Source of the DNA: Polynucleobacter sp. UBA962
GTDB taxonomy: Bacteria; Pseudomonadota; Gammaproteobacteria; Burkholderiales; Burkholderiaceae
Direction of reading: 5' to 3'
Assembly (NCBI GenBank): GCA_002292975.1
Contig: DBCI01000007.1
Location: forward strand, 1-13,974
Length of the DNA: 13,974 bases
This document shows, one piece after another, positions 7,202-13,272 of this stretch. The position numbers were made by a program, and so were the translations under genes. Each line of letters starts with the position of its first letter. The stretch's first letter is position 1. The notes beneath the pieces are model-generated. The model did not search any database and was not told the origin of the DNA. It saw only the letters and a program-made list of their open reading frames with translations.

Positions 7202-7771
7202 ATGGCCTCAAAAAAAATACCGCAGCCCAAAAAGCCTAGAGCCAAGCCATTTTCTAAGGTAAAGAAAAAAATAGCTCCGATGATGGGAACTACTGCTCTA
7301 ACCATGGCTCAAGTCAAAGAGGCTATTGCTCTATTAAAGAATGCTGGAACATTTAATACGTTCTCGTATAAAACCCCAGACTTTGAACTGGAGATTGAGC
7401 TACGCAAAAATTCAAGTGCAAATGCGAGCTCTAGCATCCTTACCACAGCACCCACACCCACTAAACAAGTCATTGCGGCAACCCAATCATCCAATTCGAC
7501 GGCCAGTAGTAAAGCAGCGCGCTCACAGAATGCCTACGAGATATTAAGCCCCATGGTGGGGACCTTTTATCGCCGACCGAACCCTGATTCACCCCCGTTC
7601 GTTGAAGTTGGTGACAATGTGGATACGGATACCCCTGTGTGCATCGTAGAGGTCATGAAACTACTCAACACCATCGCTGCATCCCGCCAAGGCCGTGTTA
7701 TTGAGATTTGCGTTGCAGATGGCGCAACGATCGAGGCAGGGCAAACACTCATGGTATTAGAGTTAGAATGA
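7202..7771 (+). CDS. Biotin carboxyl carrier protein (AccB-like), with a basic N-terminal extension
   Basis: This 189-residue protein carries covalently bound biotin that shuttles a carboxyl group between enzyme sites. The C-terminal biotinyl domain (about residues 112-189) starts YEILSPMVGTFYRRPNPDSP, has the thumb-type insertion of AccB, and contains the biotinylation motif EVMKLLN with Lys153. Most relatives have EAMKM or EAMKL, so Val before Met is a mild departure. A Ser/Thr/Ala-rich linker spans about residues 77-108. The conserved AccB-like N-terminal segment begins only near residue 35 (MAQVKEAIALLKNAG). The preceding stretch is Lys-rich (ASKKIPQPKKPRAKPFSKVKKK) and lacks a clear ribosome binding site, so the ATG at 7202 may be too far upstream. 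The stop overlaps the carboxyltransferase start by 4 nt (ATGA), so the two proteins are made together. No biotin carboxylase is adjacent; the housekeeping AccC may supply that step. Confidence 0.88.
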   Translation: MASKKIPQPKKPRAKPFSKVKKKIAPMMGTTALTMAQVKEAIALLKNAGTFNTFSYKTPDFELEIELRKNSSANASSSILTTAPTPTKQVIAATQSSNSTASSKAARSQNAYEILSPMVGTFYRRPNPDSPPFVEVGDNVDTDTPVCIVEVMKLLNTIAASRQGRVIEICVADGATIEAGQTLMVLELE

Positions 7772-9246
7772 CTAAAAACCCAAGCGCATCTCGAAAAAAA
7801 ATGCCGTTTAGCATGATTGATGTTACCTTACGGGATGCTCATCAGTGTCTTTGGTCAACTCGCATGACCACGGCGCAAATGTATCCGGCTTTAAACCAAA
7901 TTGATCAATCCGGATATGCCTATATCAATATTCTGGGTGGTGCGGTTTTTGATGTAATGGTCCGGTTTTTACGAGAAGATCCTTGGAAGCGTATGGCTTT
8001 CTTAAGTCGTGAGCTCTCAACACCAACGGATGCGTTAACGCGTGGTCAAAGTATTTATACCTTTGAATTATTTCCAGATGATGTGGTGGATTTAAATATT
8101 AGTTTATTAGCGGAGTCGGGTGTTAAGGTTTTGACTGTTTATGACGCGTTAAACGATAACCGCAATATTCATTCTTCGGTTGCGTCGGGTAAAAAAAATA
8201 GCATGTTAATTAATGCCATGCTTACCTATGCTCTTAGTCCAGTTCATGACGATGCTTATTTTGTTTCTCGTACTAAAGAATTAGTTGATTTACAGGTCGA
8301 CTTTATTTCAGTCAAAGATCCCACGGGTTTATTAACCCCCGAGCGTGGCGCTACCTTATTTCCAGCACTGGTTGCGGCTGCCAAAGGCATTCCGCTTAAG
8401 TTGCACTCTCATTGCCAATCTGGTCTTGCTCCTTTAGTTTACGAAGAGGCCATTAAGGCAGGTTTTCAGTTCGGCTATGTGGCAACTAATTGCTTGGCAA
8501 ATGGCGCGTCATTGCCATCGGTTATGGAGGTCTTAGCGAGTGCAGAGCGCTTGGGCAGAGCTCCCACGATGAATCGCACTGCCTTGCAAGAGGTGGACGA
8601 CTATTTCGATTGGATTTGTACGCGTGATGATTTACCTCGCGGCGAACGTCAGAGCTTCGATCCCGCCCTGTACGAGCATCAAATTCCGGGTGGCATGATT
8701 TCAAATCTGCGAGCTCAGTTAGCCACGCTGGGGATTGCCCATCGAGAACACGAAATTCTTGAGGAAACCGCCCAAGTTAGAAAAGATTTGGGATATCCGA
8801 TTTTAGTCAGTCCATTTGCTCAATATATTGTTACGCAAGCTGTATTAAATGTGATGCAAGGGGAGCGGTATAAAACGATTCCTGACGAGGTTAAGTTATA
8901 TTTACGCGGTCATTATGGGAAATTAGCGGGCACTCCTAGCGCCCTAGTGATGGAGCGTGCTGGTGTTGACTATAACCCTAATGAGCGCCCTGGTAATTTA
9001 ATTGAGCCTGCACTCAAACGCCTAAGAAAACAGTGGGGTAAATCCTTATCTCGTGAACAGCTTTGTCTACATGCCTTTTACCCTCCTAATTTGGCTCTTG
9101 GTTTACAGGATGGCGCGCTTACCGCTCTAAAGCAGGGTAAGGAATTACACGCATTTTCAGAGTTAATAAAGTTTCTTTCTCAGCGGAACGATTTTTCAAG
9201 AGTTAAGACCCGCTTGGGTGCTGTAGAGTTGACTTTTAGTTTGTAG
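7768..9246 (+). CDS. Biotin-dependent carboxyltransferase of the pyruvate carboxylase/OadA/transcarboxylase 5S family, atypical active site
   Basis: The 492-residue protein has an HMGL-like TIM barrel (about residues 15-285) followed by a PYC_OADA domain containing IPGGMISNLRAQL and GHYGKLAGTPS. The family transfers CO2 between carboxybiotin and a keto acid such as pyruvate or oxaloacetate. Metal-centre residues are present: Asp23 in TLRDAHQ, carbamylated-lysine candidate Lys183 in VKDPTGLL, and His213/His215 in HSHCQSG. The barrel also keeps GGAVFDVMVRFL, RGQS and DALND. The catalytic Thr that normally follows the second His (as in HTHDTSG) is replaced by Gln217, and the usual GTSQP loop reads GASLP. 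The start is ATG 7768, overlapping the biotin carrier stop (ATGA); a further upstream start would lie inside that gene. No OadB or OadG membrane subunits follow, so a sodium-pump decarboxylase is unlikely. Substrate is unknown; carboxylation, decarboxylation or transcarboxylation of an unusual keto acid is plausible. Confidence 0.88.
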   Translation: MTKNPSASRKKMPFSMIDVTLRDAHQCLWSTRMTTAQMYPALNQIDQSGYAYINILGGAVFDVMVRFLREDPWKRMAFLSRELSTPTDALTRGQSIYTFELFPDDVVDLNISLLAESGVKVLTVYDALNDNRNIHSSVASGKKNSMLINAMLTYALSPVHDDAYFVSRTKELVDLQVDFISVKDPTGLLTPERGATLFPALVAAAKGIPLKLHSHCQSGLAPLVYEEAIKAGFQFGYVATNCLANGASLPSVMEVLASAERLGRAPTMNRTALQEVDDYFDWICTRDDLPRGERQSFDPALYEHQIPGGMISNLRAQLATLGIAHREHEILEETAQVRKDLGYPILVSPFAQYIVTQAVLNVMQGERYKTIPDEVKLYLRGHYGKLAGTPSALVMERAGVDYNPNERPGNLIEPALKRLRKQWGKSLSREQLCLHAFYPPNLALGLQDGALTALKQGKELHAFSELIKFLSQRNDFSRVKTRLGAVELTFSL

Positions 9247-9252
9247 GAAGGG

Positions 9253-9289
9253 CCAGCAGTTGGGCGAGTTATCGCCTTCATAATGCTGG
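9253..9289 (+). terminator. Nested stem-loop after the carboxyltransferase gene
   Basis: An outer 6-bp stem, CCAGCA (9253-9258) with TGCTGG (9284-9289), encloses an inner 5-bp stem, GGCGA (9263-9267) with TCGCC (9272-9276), around a GTTA loop. It begins 6 nt after the stop codon. No U-run follows, so a classical intrinsic terminator is uncertain; an mRNA 3'-end stabiliser or Rho-assisted site is possible. Confidence 0.4.
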
Positions 9290-9362
9290 AGTTGTGTTAG
9301 ATTGGCAGTACGTTTTTGTAGTTGATTGGTGTTTAAGATAGTTTTTTTAATAATAAATTAAC

Positions 9363-9368
9363 AGGAGA
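9363..9368 (+). promoter_or_regulatory. Ribosome binding site of the ABC binding protein gene
   Basis: AGGAGA lies five bases before ATG 9374, an ideal Shine-Dalgarno placement that settles the start. The preceding AT-rich stretch (9316-9353) holds poor promoter-like hexamers, for example TTGTAG at 9316-9321 with TAGTTT at 9339-9344. The promoter itself cannot be called with confidence. Confidence 0.7.
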
Positions 9369-9373
9369 CAACG

Positions 9374-10654
9374 ATGAATGAACTGAAAATTTCTCGTAGG
9401 ATATTTAGTGCCTTAGCCATTGCGATGGTTGCGGGACTTGCTTTACCCGTAAGCGCTCAAACCACAAAGTTTAGCGATATTGGTTGGCCAGAGAGCGCAA
9501 ACGAAAAGGTATCTGCTAAATCAATTGCTTGGCTCAAAGAAAAAGGCTGGTGGCCCATGCAGGTAGCCTTCCAACCACCTTGGTCTGGGCAAAATACCAT
9601 CATGTTGGTTATGGATAAAACCGGTTTACTAACCAAGCGCGGTGTTGATGCAAAGTTTCAAGCTTTTCCATCAGGTCCAGCAATCAATGAGGTAATTATT
9701 TCTGGTCGCTTTCAGTTTGGCAATGGCGGTAATTTTCCATTTACATCATTATTTGATAAGGGCGTTCCAGTTAAATCGATCGCTATTATTAATGTGAACT
9801 TGATGCACGCTATGCTAGTGCCATTAGACTCTCCCATCAAATCGATTAACGATTTTAAGAATCGCAAAGAACCCGCAACTATTGGTTTGGTAACAGGTTC
9901 TTCAGCCGAATTCTATGTTCAATCAGCTTTTAAGTCCCATGGAATTGTTATCGGCAAAGACGTCATTCTAAAAAATATGCCCCCTGGTGAGCAAATGGCC
10001 ATGCCAAAGGGAATCGATGCTGTAGTGCCTTGGGATCCAACACCTACCATTATGGTGAAGGAGCGCAAAAATGCACGTATTATTAACGACAGCTTCCCTT
10101 ACAACATCTATGGCTCTTCATTCTTTGTACGTCAGGAGGTCATCGATAATGCGCCCGATGTAGTGCAAGCCTTTACCGATGCAGTCGTGGAGGCATCACT
10201 ATGGATTCGTAAAAATCCAGATGCTGCAGTAAAAGCGATGCAAGAGGACCCAAATCTCAAGAATTTCTCTCCTCAGATTTTGCGTCAGCAAATTGATGCT
10301 TATAACAATCTTTATAAGCCGACCTACCTCCATCCACTTCCACAGTTTTGGGGCAAGGCGAATGAAACAACTTATGAGTGGTTATTTGATAATAAGAGAA
10401 TTCAAACAAAAGCAAATGCTGCTACATACGCTGGTGCAGTCGATTCTCGGTTTATGGATCGTACCTTCGCTAAATTAGGTTGGTCTACTCCAAAAATACC
10501 GCCATTTTTGACTGCCTCATGGAATGCTCCGCTGGATAAAGTTCCCTATCCAACATACTCTACTCCTTTGAATACCAGCAAGCCACAGCAGTTCCCAGAA
10601 AAAGGTGATTTAACAAAAGATTGGTCATTTGATGGAAAGATGTTTAAGCCCTAA
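9374..10654 (+). CDS. Periplasmic substrate-binding protein of a nitrate/sulfonate/taurine-type ABC importer
   Basis: This 426-residue protein resembles the SsuA/TauA/NMT1 family of periplasmic binding proteins. A signal peptide is clear: a basic n-region, hydrophobic ALAIAMVAGLALPV, and predicted cleavage after VSA at residue 28. The n-region contains SRRIF, close to a twin-arginine motif, so Tat export is possible although the hydrophobic core would also suit Sec. Family-like features in the mature protein are LVMDKTGLLTKRGVDAKFQ, a SGPAINEVIISGRFQFG segment, and IGLVTGSSAEFYVQSAF. It is about 90-100 residues longer than usual members, with an extended C-terminal part rich in Pro, Tyr and Trp. 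Its stop overlaps the permease start (TAATG), giving an operon with permease, ATPase and a TauE-like exporter. A sulfonate is the favoured ligand because of the neighbours, but nitrate, aromatic or pyrimidine-type ligands occur in this family. Confidence 0.85.
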   Translation: MNELKISRRIFSALAIAMVAGLALPVSAQTTKFSDIGWPESANEKVSAKSIAWLKEKGWWPMQVAFQPPWSGQNTIMLVMDKTGLLTKRGVDAKFQAFPSGPAINEVIISGRFQFGNGGNFPFTSLFDKGVPVKSIAIINVNLMHAMLVPLDSPIKSINDFKNRKEPATIGLVTGSSAEFYVQSAFKSHGIVIGKDVILKNMPPGEQMAMPKGIDAVVPWDPTPTIMVKERKNARIINDSFPYNIYGSSFFVRQEVIDNAPDVVQAFTDAVVEASLWIRKNPDAAVKAMQEDPNLKNFSPQILRQQIDAYNNLYKPTYLHPLPQFWGKANETTYEWLFDNKRIQTKANAATYAGAVDSRFMDRTFAKLGWSTPKIPPFLTASWNAPLDKVPYPTYSTPLNTSKPQQFPEKGDLTKDWSFDGKMFKP

Positions 10655-11421
10655 TGTTTAATCAATTTTATCAGCTTCGTCGCTTAATTCTTCTCTTGGT
10701 GCTACTGGCTGGCTGGGAATTTGCCAGCCGGTTTATCTTAGATAAAACTCAAGCGACCCTGCTACCACCACCATCTGCTGTTGTAAACGGCTTTATTGAG
10801 TTGGGCGCCTCGGGCGAATTATGGAAACATCTTCGTGACAGCTTGAGGCGTGAATTCGTAGCTTTTTGTTATGCAAGCGTGGCAATTCCTTTGGGAATTA
10901 TTATGGGTTGCTTTAAATGGGTAAACGAGCAAGTTGACCCCATTATTGAAATACTGCGACCCATTCCACCGATTGCCTGGATTCCTTTGAGTATTTTATG
11001 GTTTGGAGTCGGTAATATCCAAAACCAATTTATTATTTTCTTAGGAATCTTTTTCCCCATCCTGCTCAATACGATTGATGCTGTCAAAAACATTGAGCCA
11101 AATTTGATACGCGCAGCCCGTTGCTTAGGAGCGCGTGGCTTGAATGTCATTACACGAGTTGTTTTGCGAGCTGCTTTGCCACAAATTGTGACGGGTATAC
11201 GGATTGGCCTTGGGGTTGGTTGGATGGCATTAGTAGCTGCTGAACTAGTTGGTGCCAATTCAGGCTTAGGGTTCTTAATTAATGACGCGCGTACTGTATT
11301 ACGTACCGACTTCATATTAGATGGGATGCTATCAATTGGAATCATTGGCCTAACAATTGACCGTGTTATACGTTACTCAGCTAAAAAATTAATGCCATGG
11401 TCACGTGCCCTAAATGCCTAA
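10654..11421 (+). CDS. ABC transporter permease, SsuC/TauC-like
   Basis: This 255-residue inner-membrane protein has the BPD_transp_1 fold of nitrate/sulfonate/taurine importers. About six hydrophobic segments are visible: LILLLVLLAGWEFASRFIL near residues 11-29, then stretches near 69-88, 105-120, 122-140, 180-200 and 223-238. The cytoplasmic EAA coupling loop runs from AARCLGARGLNVITRVVLRA through PQIVTGIRIGLG, where the ATPase docks. The ATG shares a base with the preceding stop, so synthesis is coupled to the binding protein. The ATPase gene follows after 27 nt. Length and motif order are normal, and nothing appears broken. Confidence 0.92.
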   Translation: MFNQFYQLRRLILLLVLLAGWEFASRFILDKTQATLLPPPSAVVNGFIELGASGELWKHLRDSLRREFVAFCYASVAIPLGIIMGCFKWVNEQVDPIIEILRPIPPIAWIPLSILWFGVGNIQNQFIIFLGIFFPILLNTIDAVKNIEPNLIRAARCLGARGLNVITRVVLRAALPQIVTGIRIGLGVGWMALVAAELVGANSGLGFLINDARTVLRTDFILDGMLSIGIIGLTIDRVIRYSAKKLMPWSRALNA

Positions 11422-11448
11422 TACGTGCAATAGAAAGCGATTACCTTA

Positions 11449-12222
11449 ATGTCAGCCTTAAAAGTAGAGAACGTTAGTAAGATTTTTCCAGCAATCAATA
11501 GAAGTCACGCCGTACAAGCCCTACAAGATATCTCTTTGGAGGTAAAAACCAATGAATTCGTTTCTATTTTAGGTCATAGCGGTTGCGGTAAAACGACTCT
11601 GTTAAATCTAATTGCTGGTTTTGAGAAACCGACTTCTGGCCGAATTGAATGTGCTGGTAAGGAGGTTAAGGAGCCTGGGGCAGAGCGCGCAATGGTGTTT
11701 CAAGACTATGCCTTATTCCCTTGGCTCACGGTGCGCGATAACATTGCATTTGGCCTGAATATTAAAGGTATAGATTCAGCCACTATTAACCAAAAAGTTG
11801 ATCATTTTGCAAACCTAGTAGGTTTAGGTGCTTTCGTTGAGAGCTACCCTCATCAATTATCAGGGGGTATGAGACAGCGGGTTTCCATTGCGCGGGCTTT
11901 TGCAGTGGATCCTACAGTCTTATTAATGGACGAGCCATTTGCTGCGCTTGATGCTCAAAATAGGGCAATGATGCAAAAGGAAATGATTCGGATTCTGGCG
12001 GAGGAAAGCAAGACAGTGGTATTGGTGACCCACAGTATTGAGGAGTCCATTAATTTATCAGATGTCATCATCATAATGACCCGTAGACCCGGTCGTGTGA
12101 AAGAGGTAATTCGCGTACCAGAACCTCGTCGTATGGTTGAAGATACCCCCAGCTACCTTGAAGTCCGCAGAAAGATACGCGACCTTATCAGCGATGAACA
12201 TGATTTAAGCGATGTGAGTTGA
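11449..12222 (+). CDS. ABC transporter ATPase, SsuB/TauB-like
   Basis: This 257-residue ATPase energises the importer. All catalytic motifs are intact: Walker A GHSGCGKTT at residues 42-50, Q-loop VFQDYALFPW, signature LSGGMRQRVSIARA, Walker B VLLMDEPFAALD, and the switch histidine in VTHSIEES. The VFQDYALFPWLTV stretch and the IIIMTRRPGRV segment are typical of the nitrate/sulfonate/taurine subgroup. The gene lies 27 nt after the permease with no strong ribosome binding site. Its stop overlaps the next gene's TTG start (TTGA). Confidence 0.93.
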   Translation: MSALKVENVSKIFPAINRSHAVQALQDISLEVKTNEFVSILGHSGCGKTTLLNLIAGFEKPTSGRIECAGKEVKEPGAERAMVFQDYALFPWLTVRDNIAFGLNIKGIDSATINQKVDHFANLVGLGAFVESYPHQLSGGMRQRVSIARAFAVDPTVLLMDEPFAALDAQNRAMMQKEMIRILAEESKTVVLVTHSIEESINLSDVIIIMTRRPGRVKEVIRVPEPRRMVEDTPSYLEVRRKIRDLISDEHDLSDVS

Positions 12223-12968
12223 GTCCGGCAGACTGGTTTACTTTTGCTTTAATTATTTTCAGCGCTACCTTAGGTGGCATCGTGCGACGCTTAAGCGGTT
12301 TTGGCGGGGCGATGGTGATGTCTCCCATGCTAATGGGATTTTTCCCCTTAGTGTCATTGATACCCTTAATTAATGCGATCGAATTACTCGGGGGATTTTG
12401 GTTAGCCAAAAACTGGCGCGTTGATCCTGCAGATCGCTCTCGACTTTACAGAATCCTTGCCGTAGCAGCAATATCGTTACCCATTGGCATTTTGATTGGG
12501 ATGCAGTTTTCTTCCTACTCTCTTAAGATTGTTGCTAGTTGTGTCGTTCTTTTATTTTCTCTATATCTCTTAATCAAGCCACACATTAAGTTATTAGTGA
12601 CGCCAATAAAAGACAGTATTGCGGGTTCTGGTGCAGGTCTTTTGCTGGGAAGTTGTGGCTTTGGTGGCCCGGTAGTGGCATTGTATTTAAATGCTAGTGC
12701 ATTAGATTTTAAGCGGGTGCGCCCTTTGCTGTCACAAGTCGTATCTGGCCTAGCACTCTTAGCAATCATTACCGCCAGTTTTTTTAGTACGAGTTTTGCG
12801 TGGGTATTATGGCTGTTAGTGGGTGTGCCTGCCTTTCTCTTGGGCATTTATATTGCCAGTCGCATTGATAGCTATCATTTAGTAAGTGAATCCAAAATAA
12901 GATCGATCTCTATCTATTTCTTAATGGGAAGCGCAATTTTTAATATTGCCGTCGGAGTTTTTTTGTAA
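12219..12968 (+). CDS. TauE/SafE-family membrane exporter (candidate sulfite/organosulfonate exporter)
   Basis: This 249-residue multi-pass membrane protein has about seven or eight hydrophobic segments. It contains the two internal-repeat signatures of the TauE/SafE family: GFGGAMVMSPML near residues 27-38 and GSCGFGGPVVALYL near residues 144-157. Family members include putative sulfite and sulfoacetate exporters encoded beside sulfonate degradation genes. The start is TTG 12219, overlapping the ATPase stop (TTGA) by 4 nt; no better in-frame start is present and the first hydrophobic segment begins at once. Coupling an exporter to an importer operon suits sulfonate use, where sulfite must leave the cell. 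Other family members carry other small anions, so sulfite is an inference. Confidence 0.85.
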   Translation: MSPADWFTFALIIFSATLGGIVRRLSGFGGAMVMSPMLMGFFPLVSLIPLINAIELLGGFWLAKNWRVDPADRSRLYRILAVAAISLPIGILIGMQFSSYSLKIVASCVVLLFSLYLLIKPHIKLLVTPIKDSIAGSGAGLLLGSCGFGGPVVALYLNASALDFKRVRPLLSQVVSGLALLAIITASFFSTSFAWVLWLLVGVPAFLLGIYIASRIDSYHLVSESKIRSISIYFLMGSAIFNIAVGVFL

Positions 12969-12977
12969 TGTTATTAC

Positions 12978-13000
12978 ACTAGCTCATTTAATGAGCTAGT
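12978..13000. terminator. Perfect 11-bp inverted repeat after the TauE-like gene
   Basis: ACTAGCTCATT (12978-12988) and AATGAGCTAGT (12990-13000) form a perfect inverted repeat about a single central T, 10 nt after the exporter stop. In RNA this would be a stable hairpin ending the importer/exporter operon. No clean U-run follows, so an operator for the downstream small gene is an alternative reading. Confidence 0.5.
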
Positions 13001-13024
13001 AACTTTGCATACTGATTTCTTAAC

Positions 13025-13032
13025 AAGGAGGT
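13025..13032 (+). promoter_or_regulatory. Near-perfect Shine-Dalgarno for a small ORF
   Basis: AAGGAGGT is complementary to the 16S rRNA 3' end over eight bases and lies three bases before ATG 13036. It is the strongest ribosome binding site in the window, and it is the main reason to treat the short ORF behind it as real. Confidence 0.7.
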
Positions 13033-13035
13033 CAT

Positions 13036-13134
13036 ATGCGTACATTAATGGAGTGGGCTATTTGGCTTATTTTTGCAGAACGTCCAGGAGAGTGGGATAG
13101 AAAAGAATGGGTCTGTCACATTAGCCGTCAATAA
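13036..13134 (+). CDS. Candidate small protein, 32 residues, unknown function
   Basis: A 32-codon ORF encodes a protein beginning MRTLMEWAIWLIFAERPGEW and ending in KEWVCHISRQ. The N-terminal third is hydrophobic and Trp-rich (MEWAIWLIFA), possibly a short membrane-associated helix; the rest is polar and charged. There are three tryptophans and one cysteine. I do not recognise a family. Support comes from the strong ribosome binding site, the placement between two hairpins (12978-13000 and 13140-13155), and the lack of any other gene here. A leader peptide for translational control is an alternative, but the next gene begins about 140 nt later. Confidence 0.5.
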   Translation: MRTLMEWAIWLIFAERPGEWDRKEWVCHISRQ

Positions 13135-13139
13135 GTTCT

Positions 13140-13155
13140 ATGGGCGCCAGCCCAT
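13140..13155 (+). terminator. Short GC-rich hairpin after the small ORF
   Basis: ATGGGC and GCCCAT form a 6-bp stem with a GCCA loop, 5 nt after the small ORF stop, followed by TTTC. The U-run is short, so termination would be weak. Confidence 0.4.
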
Positions 13156-13195
13156 TTCAAATGCCTTAGGTATCGCGGGGGCTTGAAAAAAGTCA

Positions 13196-13223
13196 TTGTT
13201 TTATAGCAAACTTAGTCTATATT
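13196..13223 (+). promoter_or_regulatory. Candidate sigma-70 promoter for the HNH gene
   Basis: TTGTTT (13196-13201) and TATATT (13218-13223) are separated by 16 nt, in an AT-rich stretch 50 nt before the HNH start. The match is fair and the position sensible. Confidence 0.45.
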
Positions 13224-13238
13224 CATAAATAATGGCGT

Positions 13239-13260
13239 GCCTTGACGTCGATATCAAGGC
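13239..13260. promoter_or_regulatory. Inverted repeat in the HNH gene leader
   Basis: GCCTTGA (13239-13245) and TCAAGGC (13254-13260) form a perfect 7-bp inverted repeat around an 8-nt centre, ending 12 nt before the start codon. It could be an mRNA hairpin next to the ribosome binding site or a protein operator just downstream of the predicted promoter. Confidence 0.4.
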
Positions 13261-13272
13261 AGAAAGGGGGGG

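Noticed and set aside
7708..7767. Upstream extension of the carboxyltransferase to 7708
   Set aside because: This would place 20 codons inside the biotin carrier's conserved biotinyl domain. ATG 7768 with an ATGA overlap is the standard arrangement.
7768..9246. Naming the carboxyltransferase a sodium-pumping oxaloacetate decarboxylase alpha subunit
   Set aside because: The protein lacks a fused biotin domain, and no OadB or OadG membrane subunits are nearby. The altered active site argues against a simple transfer of that name.
9247..9373. A riboswitch before the ABC transporter
   Set aside because: The gap is 127 nt and has one nested hairpin but no recognised aptamer core or paired expression-platform structure.
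10869..11345. 158-codon minus-strand open frame
   Set aside because: It lies wholly antisense to the ABC permease. It is basic and low in recognisable motifs, and it mirrors the permease codons; a shadow frame.
12515..12847. 110-codon minus-strand open frame
   Set aside because: Antisense to the TauE-like membrane protein; its basic, Lys/Pro/Thr-rich composition is what the reverse strand of hydrophobic codons gives.
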